DNA of 64,000 nucleotides from Xanthobacteraceae bacterium. Lineage in GTDB: Bacteria > Pseudomonadota > Alphaproteobacteria > Rhizobiales > Xanthobacteraceae. Numbering within the stretch: the stretch's first letter is position 1; each line of letters starts with the position of its first letter. This document shows positions 17,175 through 25,763 of the stretch, piece after piece. Location: assembly GCA_031291445.1 (NCBI GenBank), contig JARLJA010000065.1, forward strand, positions 1 to 64,000, read 5' to 3'. A program made the position numbers and the translations under genes. The notes below the pieces were generated by a model. The model was not told the origin of the DNA. It was given only the letters and a program-made list of their open reading frames with translations, and did no database searches.

Positions 17175-18782
17175 CTAGAACCGGAACACGCCGTAGCCTT
17201 TATCACCGAGCGGGGCGTTGAGCGAAACCGAAATCGCGATGCCGAGCGCGTTGCGGGTGTCGAGCGGATCGATGATGCCGTCGTCCCACAGCTCCGAGGT
17301 GGAGTAATAAGCCGAGGTCTGCTCCTGGTAGGCGGCCAGCGTCTCGGCGCGGACCCGCGCCAGCGTCGCCGGGTCGACCGCCTCCCCCGCCCGGCGCATC
17401 TGATTGGCCTTGACCTCGACCAGGGTGTTGGCGGCCTGGTCGCCGCCCATCACACCGATCTGGTGGTTCGGCCAGGCGAACAGCAGCCGCGCGTCGAAGG
17501 CGCGGCCGCACATGCCGTAATTGCCGGCGCCGAACGAGCCGTTGCACATCACGGTGAATTTCGGCACCCGGGCGCAGCTCTGGGCCATGATCATCTTGGC
17601 GCCGTCCTTGGTGATGCCGCGGCGCTCGTAGTCGCGGCCGATCATGTAGCCGGTGATGTTCTGCAGGAATACCAGCGGCGTGTTGTTCTGGTCGCAGAGC
17701 TCGATGAAATGTCCACCCTTGAGCGAGGAATCGTTGAACAGCACGCCGTTGTTGGCGACGATGCCGACCTTGAAGCCCCAGATGTTGGCGAAGCCGCACA
17801 CCAGCGTCGAGCCGTAGTTCGGCTGGTACTCGTGGAAGCGGCTGCCGTCGACGATGCGGGCGATGATCTCGCGCATGTCGAACTGCTTCTTGATGTCGTC
17901 GGGCAGGATCCCGTACAGCTCCTGCGGGTCGTAGGCCGGCGGCTCCGCCGTCTCGCGCTGGATCGGCCATTTCGCCGGGCGGTCCCACTGCGCCACGATC
18001 TCGCGGCCGATCAGGATCGCCTCGTCCTCGGTCGCTGCGGGATAGTCGCAGGTGCCGCTGACGCTGGTATGCATGTCGGCGCCACCGAGCTCCTCGACGC
18101 TGGATTCCTCGCCAGTCGCGGCCTTGACCAGCGGCGGTCCGCCGAGGAACACCGCGCCGGTGCCGCGCACGATCACGCTGTAGTCCGACAGCGCCGGGAT
18201 GTAGGCGCCGCCCGCGGTGCAATGGCCGAACACCAGCGAGAGCTGCTTCACCCCGATCTTGGACAGGATCGACTGGTTGCGGAAGATTCGCCCGGCCATG
18301 AACCGGTCGGGAAACAGCTCCGACTGCAGCGGCAGGAAGCCGCCGGCGGAATCGCACAGATGCACCAGCGGCAGCCGGTTCTCGATGGCGATGTCGAGGG
18401 CGCGCACGATCTTCTTGATGGTCAGCGGATACCAGGCGCCGCCCTTCACGGTCGGATCGTCGGCCCGGATGATGGCCTCGCGCCCGCTGACGACACCGAT
18501 GCCGACGATCGAGCCGGCCCCCGGAGCCTCGCCGTCATAGGCCATGTTGGCGGCGAGCGACGACAGTTCGAGAAACGGCGTGCCGGGATCGATCAGCTTC
18601 TCGATGCGCTGGCGCGGCGTCATCTTGCCCTGCGCGGCGAGCCGGTCGAGATCGCGCTTGGGTCGGCCGCTGCGCGCCGCCTCCTGCTTCTCGCGAAAGG
18701 CTGCGACCAGCGTACGGTTGTGCGCCTCGTTGCGCCGGAAGTCGGCGCCCGAGGTCGAAATCATCGACTGGATCCTGCGCAT
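17175..18782 (-). CDS. atuC: Geranyl-CoA carboxylase, carboxyltransferase (beta) subunit
   Basis: 535 aa. In the acyclic terpene pathway this subunit transfers carboxyl from carboxybiotin to the gamma carbon of geranyl-CoA. Seen: TPRQRIEKLIDPGTPFLELS, the oxyanion-hole motifs GHCTAGGAYIPALSD and SFGAGNYGMCGRAFDARLLF, and NGVLFNDSSLKGGHFIELCD. The same fold serves methylcrotonyl-CoA carboxylase (LiuB/MccB), and sequence by eye does not separate them; the assignment rests on neighbouring atuA, atuE and atuD homologues and the absence of an HMG-CoA lyase gene. Start ATG 18782 is 6 bp after the biotin-carrier stop. Confidence 0.85.
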   Translation of the reverse strand: MRRIQSMISTSGADFRRNEAHNRTLVAAFREKQEAARSGRPKRDLDRLAAQGKMTPRQRIEKLIDPGTPFLELSSLAANMAYDGEAPGAGSIVGIGVVSGREAIIRADDPTVKGGAWYPLTIKKIVRALDIAIENRLPLVHLCDSAGGFLPLQSELFPDRFMAGRIFRNQSILSKIGVKQLSLVFGHCTAGGAYIPALSDYSVIVRGTGAVFLGGPPLVKAATGEESSVEELGGADMHTSVSGTCDYPAATEDEAILIGREIVAQWDRPAKWPIQRETAEPPAYDPQELYGILPDDIKKQFDMREIIARIVDGSRFHEYQPNYGSTLVCGFANIWGFKVGIVANNGVLFNDSSLKGGHFIELCDQNNTPLVFLQNITGYMIGRDYERRGITKDGAKMIMAQSCARVPKFTVMCNGSFGAGNYGMCGRAFDARLLFAWPNHQIGVMGGDQAANTLVEVKANQMRRAGEAVDPATLARVRAETLAAYQEQTSAYYSTSELWDDGIIDPLDTRNALGIAISVSLNAPLGDKGYGVFRF

Positions 18783-18788
18783 CGCCGT

Positions 18789-19295
18789 TCAATCCCCGTC
18801 CGCCGGCACCAGCCGGGCCAGCACCGCGTCCTTGTCGAAGGTGTCGCCGGCGGATTTCAGCACCTCGGCCAGCACGCCGTCGCGCGGCGCCGCCAGCGCG
18901 GTCTGCAGCTTCATGCTCTCGATGGTGACGACGGTCTCGCCGCGCGCGACCGCCTCGCCCGCCCGCCGGTGCACCGTCACCACCGCGCCGGGCATCGGTG
19001 CGTGAATCTCGTCGCGGCTGGAATCGCGGCCGGCGGTCTCCTCGCGGGGATCGATCAGGCCGATCTCGTGGGTGCGGCCTTCGATGCGCACGAAGCAGGT
19101 CTCGCGCGGCCCCTCCTCGACCACCGCGCGCGCTACCGCGACGCGGGCCCCGTCGACCACGAGCGAGCCGACGCCCTGGTCGACGTCTTCGACGACTTCA
19201 TAGCGACGACCGTCGACCTCGAGCACCAGACGGGGCTTGCGCCGCACGATCTCGATCGCATGGGTTTCGCCGTCGAGGGTGAGATGGAGCGGCAT
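18789..19295 (-). CDS. Biotin carboxyl carrier subunit of the geranyl-CoA carboxylase (split AtuF C-terminus)
   Basis: 168 aa. The C-terminal 75 residues form a biotinyl domain: IHAPMPGAVVTVHRRAGEAV, then VVTIESMKLQTAL, where the Lys of SMKL is the biotinylation site (Leu replaces the usual second Met of the AMKM motif). The N-terminal half resembles the BT-like linker domain of 3-methylcrotonyl/geranyl-CoA carboxylase alpha chains. In Pseudomonas AtuF these parts and the biotin carboxylase are one polypeptide of about 660 residues. Here the upstream frame stops at 19300 and this gene starts 4 bp later with GGAGGA overlapping that stop, so the separation looks real, not a sequencing frameshift. 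Confidence 0.85.
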   Translation of the reverse strand: MPLHLTLDGETHAIEIVRRKPRLVLEVDGRRYEVVEDVDQGVGSLVVDGARVAVARAVVEEGPRETCFVRIEGRTHEIGLIDPREETAGRDSSRDEIHAPMPGAVVTVHRRAGEAVARGETVVTIESMKLQTALAAPRDGVLAEVLKSAGDTFDKDAVLARLVPADGD

Positions 19296-19299
19296 CGCC

Positions 19300-20802
19300 T
19301 CAATTCCTCCAGCGGCCCATGGAGGCGTAGGGCTCCTCGACCGCGGCGATCGCCTCGCGGAAACCGCGCTGGCCCAGCGCCGCGGCGATCAGCGCACGGT
19401 CGCGCGCCACGGGATCGCGCGCGGGCGGCGCCAGCGCCGCGGCGTGTTCGGCGATGAAGCCGGTGTGGATCGCACCGGCGCGAAACGCCTCGGTGGCAAG
19501 GACGCGCGCCAGGTAGTCGACGTTGGTGCGCACCCCGAGAATGGTCAACTCGCGCAGCGCCGCGATCATTCGCGCGATCGCCGCCGCGCGGGTCTCGCCC
19601 CACGCCACCAGCTTGGCCAGCATCGGATCGAAGTCGGCAGTGACCCGCTGCCCCTCGTCCAGCGCGTTCTCGAACCGCAGATGCGGCCCCGCCGGCACCC
19701 GCAGCAGCCGGATCGGCCCGGTCGCGGGCAGGAAGTTGTTGTCGGCATCCTCGGCGCAGATCCGGCATTCGATGGCGTGGCCCGATGCCCGCGCCGCGCC
19801 TTGGGCGAACGGCAGCCCGCGGCCGGCGGCGATCTCGATCTGCACCCGCACAAGGTCGATCCCGCAGATCATCTCGGTCACCGGATGCTCGACCTGCAGC
19901 CGCGTATTCATTTCGAGAAAGAAGAACCGGCCGTCGGCGCCCAGGATGAACTCGACCGTCCCCGCGTTGCCGTAGCGCGCGGCGGCGGCGAGCCGCACCG
20001 CAGCGTCGCAGATCGCGGCGCGGGTCGGCTCGGCAAGCGGTGCCGCCGGCGCTTCCTCGATGATCTTCTGGAACCGGCGCTGGATCGAGCACTCGCGCTC
20101 GAACAGATGGATCGCGCCGCCGCTGCCGTCGCCCAGCACCTGCACCTCGATGTGGCGCGGCCGTTCGACATAGGTCTCGGCGTAGATCCTGCCGTCGCCA
20201 AAATAGCGCTGCGCCTCGCTCGTAGCGATCCGCGCCCGTTCGCGCAGCTCGCCGGCGTCGCGCACGATGCTCATGCCCTTGCCGCCGCCGCCCACCGCCG
20301 CCTTGATCAGCAGCGGAAATCCGGTGGCCTCGGCCGCGGCGACGAATGCATCGATGTCCTCACCGGCCCTGACCGACGGCGCCACCGGGACGCCATGGGC
20401 CGCGGCGAAGTCGCGCGCCGAGATCTTGTCGCCCATCAGTTCGATGGTTGCGGCGTCCGGCCCGATGAAGACGAGGCCCGCCGCGACGACCTTGCGGGCG
20501 AACGCCGCATTCTCCGACAGGAAGCCGTAGCCGGGATGAATCGCGTTGGCGCCGCAGGCGCGCGCGATGGCGACGATCTGATCGGCGTCGAGGTGGGCCG
20601 CGACCGGCGTGTCGCCTGCGATCTCGTGCGCCTCGTCGGCGACGCGGGCGTGCCGGGCATCGCGCTCGGCGCGATGGTGGATCGCCGCGCTCGCAATCCC
20701 CATCGCGCGCAGCGTCCGCGCGATCCGCACCGCGATCTCGCCGCGATTGGCGATCAGGACCTTGCAGAACAGGGGCTGCGCGGGCGCGGCGGGCGGGGTC
20801 AC
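19300..20802 (-). CDS. Biotin carboxylase subunit of the geranyl-CoA carboxylase (split AtuF N-terminus)
   Basis: 500 aa from GTG 20802, whose GTGA overlaps the atuA stop. ATP-dependent carboxylation of biotin with bicarbonate. Seen: FCKVLIANRGEIAVRIARTL at the start, the glycine-rich ATP lid AVGGGGKGMSIVRDAGEL, ERECSIQRRFQKIIEEAP, FFLEMNTRLQVEHPVTEMI with Glu and Asn metal ligands and the catalytic Arg, and GHAIECRICAEDADNNFLP. The chain ends soon after the biotin carboxylase C-terminal domain, whereas AtuF/MccA continue into the biotinyl domain; that part is encoded by the next gene. Confidence 0.9.
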   Translation of the reverse strand: MTPPAAPAQPLFCKVLIANRGEIAVRIARTLRAMGIASAAIHHRAERDARHARVADEAHEIAGDTPVAAHLDADQIVAIARACGANAIHPGYGFLSENAAFARKVVAAGLVFIGPDAATIELMGDKISARDFAAAHGVPVAPSVRAGEDIDAFVAAAEATGFPLLIKAAVGGGGKGMSIVRDAGELRERARIATSEAQRYFGDGRIYAETYVERPRHIEVQVLGDGSGGAIHLFERECSIQRRFQKIIEEAPAAPLAEPTRAAICDAAVRLAAAARYGNAGTVEFILGADGRFFFLEMNTRLQVEHPVTEMICGIDLVRVQIEIAAGRGLPFAQGAARASGHAIECRICAEDADNNFLPATGPIRLLRVPAGPHLRFENALDEGQRVTADFDPMLAKLVAWGETRAAAIARMIAALRELTILGVRTNVDYLARVLATEAFRAGAIHTGFIAEHAAALAPPARDPVARDRALIAAALGQRGFREAIAAVEEPYASMGRWRN

Positions 20803-22655
20803 GCCACCTGCCCCGCGCTGTTGGGCTGGTGCCAGGTCTCCAGCAATCCGCCCGGCTCGAGCCACGCGGCGGGCACGTCGATCTCGAGGTCGAGCAGGAT
20901 CTGGGCGAATGCCTTGCCCTGCGGGTCGTGGCGCAGCGACGCCACGCCGCCGCCGCCGAGCGCGCGATGCAGCAGGAAGTTGAAGCCCATCAACCCCGGC
21001 CAGTCGAAACGTTCGACCTCGCCTTCGACCACATGCGCCATGTAGCGGCGCACCGCCTCGGCGGTCGCGCCCGTACGGATCGGGCCGACGAATTCGGGGC
21101 GGCGCGCGATCACGCTGATGTTGGCGATGTCGCCCTTGTCGCCGCTGCGCCCGTAGGCGAGCGCGATCAGCGGCACGGTCGCGGTCGCGCCGGCCACGGC
21201 CGCCGTCGCCAGCGGCACGGGCGGCGTATCGGCGGGCTCCTCCTGCGCGTTCGGGATATGATCAGGAATGGCGATGACGCGGTCGCCGATCTCGACACTG
21301 ACCGACACCATGCCGCGATCGACCAGGAACGAGAACAGCCGCACCACCGGCTGCGGCTCCGGCCGTCCGCCGGCGAAGCCGGTGAGCCCTTGCGCCATCG
21401 CGCTGGCCGCCGGGTAGATCTCGCGCCCGAAGATGTCGAGCGCCGCGCGCTGCGGATGCCGCACCCCGATCTTGAGCACGACCTCGCGCGCGGCCGTGGC
21501 GCGGGTCTGCACGCCGTAGCTGGATTCGGCGCCGATCACCTCGATCGAGCGCTCCGAGAACGGCGCGAACCCGGCCTCGCCCATCATCCGCCCGACGCGC
21601 GTGAGGATCGCCTCGCCCACCGCCTGCGCCTTGGCAGCGGCGTCGCGCCCGGCGATCATCATGGTCGCGGCGGCGCGATAACCGTCACCGTAGGTGGCGC
21701 TGACCTTGTAGGTGCGGGTCGGCGGCCGTCCCCGCGCGCCGGACACCCGCACGCGGTCCGGACCGGTCTGCTCGAGCCGCACGTCGCGCCAGTCGCAGAC
21801 CGTGTCGGGGACGACATAGGCGCCGGGATCGCCGACCTCGTAGGTCATCTGCTCGCCGACGCTCATGATGCTGACATGGCCGCCGGTGCCCTCCGGCTTG
21901 GTGATGGTAAAGGTTCCGTCGGCCCGGCACTCGGCGATCGGGAAGCCCATGCGGTCCCAGCCGTCGGCGACCGTGCGCCAGTCGGTCAGGATGCCGCCGG
22001 TGACCTGGGCGCCGCATTCGATCAGATGGCCGGTCAGCGTTCCCGCCGAGAGCAGGTCGTAGTCGCTGGCGCGCCAGCCGAACTCGTGGATCAGGGGGCC
22101 GAGCGCCAGCGCCGAGTCGACGCAGCGCCCGGTCAGCACGATGTCGGCCCCGGCGGCGAGCGCCTCAGCGATCGGAAATCCGCCGAGATAGGCATTGACG
22201 CTGGCGAGCGCTTCGGGAAGTGGATCGCCGCGGAACATCTCGCGCACGCCCATGTCGCGGAACTGAGCCGCCCGCCCCGCAAGGTCGTCGCCGCGCACGA
22301 TGGCGATCTTGAGCGCAACGCCCTGTTCGCGCAGCGCCGCCTGCAGCGCGTCGCGACAGGCGTCGAGATTGACGCCGCCGGCATTGGTGACCACCTTGAC
22401 GCCCCGCGCCGCGATCTCGCGCGCCAGCGGCGTCATGACGTGGGACACGAAATCGGTGGCGTAGCCCAGCGCCGGGTTCTTGGCCTTCATCCGCGCCAGG
22501 ATCGACATGGTGATCTCGGCGAGATAATCGAGCACCAGGTAATCAATCCCGCCGCTATGCACCAGCTGGCTCGCGCCTTCCGGGGTGTCGCCCCAGAATC
22601 CGCCGCCGCCGCCGAGGCGGACGATCCGGGACGCGGCTGCGGCGGGTGCGCTCAT
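20799..22655 (-). CDS. atuA: Acyclic terpene utilization protein AtuA (DUF1446 family)
   Basis: 618 aa. AtuA is required for citronellol/geraniol catabolism in Pseudomonas and was proposed to act as a hydratase or lyase on late 3-hydroxy-3-isohexenylglutaryl-CoA steps; the reaction is not firmly known. Seen: GGGGGFWGDTPEGASQLVHS near the N-terminus, IDYLVLDYLAEITMSILARM, VVTNAGGVNLDACRDALQAA, IVLTGRCVDSALALGPLIHE, and in the C-terminal domain ALAYGRSGDKGDIANISVIA. The ATG at 22655 overlaps the atuE stop by 4 bp (ATGA), and its own stop overlaps the next start, so this is the middle of a tightly coupled operon. Confidence 0.9.
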   Translation of the reverse strand: MSAPAAAASRIVRLGGGGGFWGDTPEGASQLVHSGGIDYLVLDYLAEITMSILARMKAKNPALGYATDFVSHVMTPLAREIAARGVKVVTNAGGVNLDACRDALQAALREQGVALKIAIVRGDDLAGRAAQFRDMGVREMFRGDPLPEALASVNAYLGGFPIAEALAAGADIVLTGRCVDSALALGPLIHEFGWRASDYDLLSAGTLTGHLIECGAQVTGGILTDWRTVADGWDRMGFPIAECRADGTFTITKPEGTGGHVSIMSVGEQMTYEVGDPGAYVVPDTVCDWRDVRLEQTGPDRVRVSGARGRPPTRTYKVSATYGDGYRAAATMMIAGRDAAAKAQAVGEAILTRVGRMMGEAGFAPFSERSIEVIGAESSYGVQTRATAAREVVLKIGVRHPQRAALDIFGREIYPAASAMAQGLTGFAGGRPEPQPVVRLFSFLVDRGMVSVSVEIGDRVIAIPDHIPNAQEEPADTPPVPLATAAVAGATATVPLIALAYGRSGDKGDIANISVIARRPEFVGPIRTGATAEAVRRYMAHVVEGEVERFDWPGLMGFNFLLHRALGGGGVASLRHDPQGKAFAQILLDLEIDVPAAWLEPGGLLETWHQPNSAGQVA

Positions 22656-23434
22656 CGGCCGGTCCAGCGCGGTGCGCGCTTTTCGTTGAATGCGGCGAAG
22701 CCTTCCGCGACGTCCTCGGTGCGCGCCATGTTCGCCAGCATGAACTGGGCGTATTCCAGCGCGCTGTCGGTGCCCATCTCGCGGATCTTGGTCAGCGCCT
22801 GCTTGCCGAGCCGGATCCCGGTCGGCGACTTGTCGACGATGCGTGACAACAGCCAGTCGGTTTTGGCGTCGAGCTCGGCCGGCAGCGCGACGTGATTGAC
22901 GAGCCCGTCGGCGCGCGCCTCGGCGGCGGTGATCGGCTCGCCGGTGAGACAGAGCTCCATCATCCGCTTGTAGGGGATCGAGCGCAGCAGGTAGGGCAGG
23001 ATCATCATCGGAAACAGCCCGACCTTGACCTCGGTCACCCCGAACAAGGCATTGTCCTGGGCGACCACCACGTCGCAGGCGCAGACCAGACCGAGCCCGC
23101 CCGCCAGCGCCGCGCCGTTGACCCGGGCCACCAGCGGCAGACGGCAGGCATCCATGCGCTTGAGCAGCCGCACGACGTAGTGGCGCGGATCGGCGACGTC
23201 GATGGTGAACGGGGTACCATCGGCGCTGAGCTGCAGGTCGCCGCCGGCGCAGAACGCGCGATCGCCCGCCCCGGTCAGCACCACCGCGCGGCAGTCGCGA
23301 TCCTGCTCGGCGGCGTCGAGCGCCGCGACGATCCCGCGGGCGACCTGTTCGTTGAGCGCGTTGCGGCGCTCGTGGCGATCGATCGTGATCGTCATCGCCG
23401 CGCCCCGGCGCTCGGCGCGCACCAGCTCGCCCAC
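22652..23434 (-). CDS. atuE: Enoyl-CoA hydratase/isomerase, probable isohexenylglutaconyl-CoA hydratase
   Basis: 260 aa from GTG 23434, which has GAGGGAG 8 nt upstream; upstream in-frame codons to 23902 run through the promoter and are rejected. Crotonase fold: AFCAGGDLQLSADG and VNGAALAGGLGLVCACDVVV form the oxyanion hole, followed by NALFGVTEVKVGLFPMMILP with the catalytic acidic region. AtuE hydrates isohexenylglutaconyl-CoA after carboxylation. It is the first gene of the six-gene minus-strand operon and has a promoter with a 13-bp inverted repeat just upstream. Confidence 0.88.
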   Translation of the reverse strand: MGELVRAERRGAAMTITIDRHERRNALNEQVARGIVAALDAAEQDRDCRAVVLTGAGDRAFCAGGDLQLSADGTPFTIDVADPRHYVVRLLKRMDACRLPLVARVNGAALAGGLGLVCACDVVVAQDNALFGVTEVKVGLFPMMILPYLLRSIPYKRMMELCLTGEPITAAEARADGLVNHVALPAELDAKTDWLLSRIVDKSPTGIRLGKQALTKIREMGTDSALEYAQFMLANMARTEDVAEGFAAFNEKRAPRWTGR

Positions 23435-23468
23435 CGTCCCACTCCCTCTTGGTTGTCGTTGGCGACAA

Positions 23469-23496
23469 ACTGAACTCACTTCACCAGTCCTGTCAA
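23469..23496 (-). promoter_or_regulatory. Promoter and candidate AtuR operator of the atuE-A-F-C operon
   Basis: On the minus strand: TTGACA (23496-23491), 7 bp, then TGAAGTGAGTTCA (23483-23471), whose last bases begin a -10-like TTCAGT. The 13-mer is an inverted repeat TGAA-N5-TTCA and matches the element before the ABC operon (26634-26646) at 12 of 13 positions. A repressor bound there would cover the -10 box. The atuE start is 37 bp downstream. Confidence 0.65.
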
Positions 23497-23705
23497 GGCG
23501 GTTCACAGCGCGCTCACTGTCGGTGCACGTACCTCGCTGGAATGAGCGTCTTGACATGATGGATGTGCATAAGATTGGATGCTGCGCTGCACCCACATGA
23601 CGGTATGAAACGGCCTCATTAATTGCATGGTCGCGCTTTACGATCCGGCTTTTCCGGTCTAGCTTTCCGTCAATCATAAGGTCGCGGCCGACCACAGGAG
23701 GATTC

Positions 23706-24908
23706 ATGACCACGAGCGCCCTCGCCGACGCGCCCGCAGCCCAGTTCGACCTGACGCCGGACCAGCACATCATCCTCGAGCAGGCCGACAAGTTCGCCCG
23801 CAGGGAACTGTACGCGCTGTCGGAGCGCATGGACCGCGAGGAGTGGTGGCCGCAGGATGCGTTTCCCAAGATCGGCGACGCCGGCCTGTTCGGCATCACC
23901 ATTCCGGAGGACTACGGCGGCGCCGGCCTGGACCTTGTGAGCGCCGGACTGGTGGCGCAGGCGTTCTCGCGCTGGAACCACGCGCTGGCGCTGAGCTACA
24001 TCGCCCACGACAACCTGTGCGCCAACAACATCTACCGCAACGGCAGCGAAGCGCAGCGCCGCAAGTACCTGCCGGGCCTGTGCTCGGGCCGCAAGGTCGG
24101 CGCGCTCGGGCTGACCGAGCCCGGCGCCGGCTCGGACGCGCTCGGCTCGATGCGCACCACGGCACGGCGCGACGGCGACCACTACGTGCTCAACGGCACC
24201 AAGCTCTACATCACCAACGGACCGGTTGCCGACGTGCTGCTGGTCTACGCCAAGACCGACCGCGACAAGGGCGCGCACGGCATCTCCGCCTTCATCGTCG
24301 AGAAGGATTTCCCCGGCTTCTCCGTGGCGCAGAAGCTCACCAAGATGGGCTTCCGCGGCAGCCCGACCGCCGAACTCCTGTTCGAGGACTGCCGGGTGCC
24401 GAAGGACAACCTCGTCGGCGAGGAGAACCGCGGCGTCGCGGTGGTGATGAGCGGCCTCGATCTCGAACGCGCCATGGTGGCGCCGATATCGCTCGGCATC
24501 GCCGAGCGCGCGCTCGAGCTCGCGGTCGACTACGCCCGGACCCGCAAGCAGTTCGGCAAGCCGATCGGCACGTTTCAGATGGTGCAGTCGCTGATCGCGG
24601 AGATGTACGTCGCGGTCGAATCGGCGCGCGCCCTCACCTATCGCACCCTGGCGGCGGCCTCGCCGCTCGAGATCGGCGCCGGCGGACGCGGCAACATCCA
24701 CATGTTGACCGCGGCTTCGGTGATGTATGCGGCCAACGCCTGCCACGACGTGCTCGACCGGGCGATCCAGGTGTTCGGCGGCTCGGGCTACATCTGGGAA
24801 TCGGAAATGAACCGCCTCTATCGCTCGATCAAGCTGCTGGAGATCGGCGCCGGCACAACCGAGGTGCGCAAGATGATCATCGCCGGCGAATTGCTGGGTA
24901 GGCTGTGA
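23706..24908 (+). CDS. atuD: Acyl-CoA dehydrogenase, probable citronellyl-CoA dehydrogenase
   Basis: 400 aa from ATG 23706 with AGGAGG 5 nt upstream. FAD enzyme that introduces the 2,3 double bond converting citronellyl-CoA to geranyl-CoA. Seen: the acyl-CoA dehydrogenase order of domains, with FGITIPEDYGGAGLDLVSAG, GALGLTEPGAGSDALGSMRT (FAD contact), GLDLERAMVAPISLGIAERA, ARTRKQFGKPIGTFQMVQSL and QVFGGSGYIWESEMNRLYRS; the usual catalytic Glu region lies in the last 40 residues. It is divergent from the atuE operon (271-bp gap) and 3 bp before the SDR gene. Confidence 0.88.
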   Translation: MTTSALADAPAAQFDLTPDQHIILEQADKFARRELYALSERMDREEWWPQDAFPKIGDAGLFGITIPEDYGGAGLDLVSAGLVAQAFSRWNHALALSYIAHDNLCANNIYRNGSEAQRRKYLPGLCSGRKVGALGLTEPGAGSDALGSMRTTARRDGDHYVLNGTKLYITNGPVADVLLVYAKTDRDKGAHGISAFIVEKDFPGFSVAQKLTKMGFRGSPTAELLFEDCRVPKDNLVGEENRGVAVVMSGLDLERAMVAPISLGIAERALELAVDYARTRKQFGKPIGTFQMVQSLIAEMYVAVESARALTYRTLAAASPLEIGAGGRGNIHMLTAASVMYAANACHDVLDRAIQVFGGSGYIWESEMNRLYRSIKLLEIGAGTTEVRKMIIAGELLGRL

Positions 24909-24911
24909 GCC

Positions 24912-25763
24912 ATGGCCGTCGCTGAACTCGACGCCGGCGACGCGGCGCTGGCGGAGCACGCCACGATCTACGCGCCGGGCGCCTACGCCGGCAAGACGGT
25001 GCTCGTCTCCGGCGGCGCCGGCGGCATCGGGCGCGCCTGTGGCTGGCTGCTCGGCCGGCTCGGCGCCCGCGTCATCCTTGCGGGCCGCGATCCGCACAAG
25101 CTCGAGGCCGCCGCCGACGCCATGAAGAGCCGCGGCATCGACGCCGCCTGGCACGCGGTCGACATCCGGGATGAAGCCTCGGTCGCCACGCTGTTCGCGT
25201 GGCTCGACACCGCGACCGGTGGCATCGATCTCCTGGTCAACAGCGCCGGCGGCCAGTTTCCGCAGGCGGCGATCGACTTCTCGGAAAAGGGCTGGACCAC
25301 GGTCGTCAACACCAACCTCAACGGCACCTGGCGCATGATGCAGGCCGCCGCGCGGCGCTGGCGCGACCAGGCGAAGCCCGGCGCGATCGTCAACATCGTG
25401 GTGGTGACGCGGCACGGGCTCTACGGCGTCGCCCACACCGTGGCGGCGCGGGCCGGCGTGGTGGCGCTGAGCGAGACGCTGGCGGTGGAATGGGCGCCGC
25501 TCAAGATCAGGGTCAACTGCATCGCGCCCGGCGCCGTGGAAACGCCGGGCTGGCGGGTCTACCAGGAGGAGCAGCGCCGGACCTATGCCCGCTCCAACCC
25601 GATGATGCGCGCGGGCTCGGCCTGGGAGATCGCCGAGGCCTGCGCCTATCTCGGCGGCGCCGGCGCCGACTACGTCACCGGCGAGACGCTCCACGTCGCC
25701 GGCGGCTCGCAGCTGTGGGGCGAGACCTGGACCATTGCGCGCCCGGACTACTTCAAGGCTTGA
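24912..25763 (+). CDS. Short-chain dehydrogenase/reductase, AtuB-like, without a YxxxK motif
   Basis: 283 aa. The NAD(P)-binding site is normal (VSGGAGGIGRACGWLLGRLG, then LLVNSAGGQFPQ). Where classical SDRs have Ser and YxxxK the sequence reads VTRHGLYGVAHTVAARAGVV, so there is no Tyr-x-x-x-Lys at the expected place; the AARAGV context resembles peroxisomal trans-2-enoyl-CoA reductase and 2,4-dienoyl-CoA reductase, which use other residues. Pseudomonas AtuB is an SDR of unproven role, thought to oxidise the alcohol or aldehyde, or a later 3-hydroxyacyl intermediate. Follows atuD by 3 bp and overlaps the 3' end of the convergent tetR gene by 11 bp. Confidence 0.85.
   Translation: MAVAELDAGDAALAEHATIYAPGAYAGKTVLVSGGAGGIGRACGWLLGRLGARVILAGRDPHKLEAAADAMKSRGIDAAWHAVDIRDEASVATLFAWLDTATGGIDLLVNSAGGQFPQAAIDFSEKGWTTVVNTNLNGTWRMMQAAARRWRDQAKPGAIVNIVVVTRHGLYGVAHTVAARAGVVALSETLAVEWAPLKIRVNCIAPGAVETPGWRVYQEEQRRTYARSNPMMRAGSAWEIAEACAYLGGAGADYVTGETLHVAGGSQLWGETWTIARPDYFKA

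Noticed and set aside
15615-19457. Very long open frame (1280 codons) on the plus strand
   Set aside because: It runs antisense to the ligase, atuC and biotin-carrier genes, which have strong motifs. Such shadows arise from high third-position GC; the product is Arg/His/Asp-rich without domains.
15654-23434. Leucine/isovalerate (liu) catabolic cluster
   Set aside because: AtuA (DUF1446) is present and no HMG-CoA lyase (LiuE) gene is found; atu is the better reading although AtuC/AtuF alone cannot decide.
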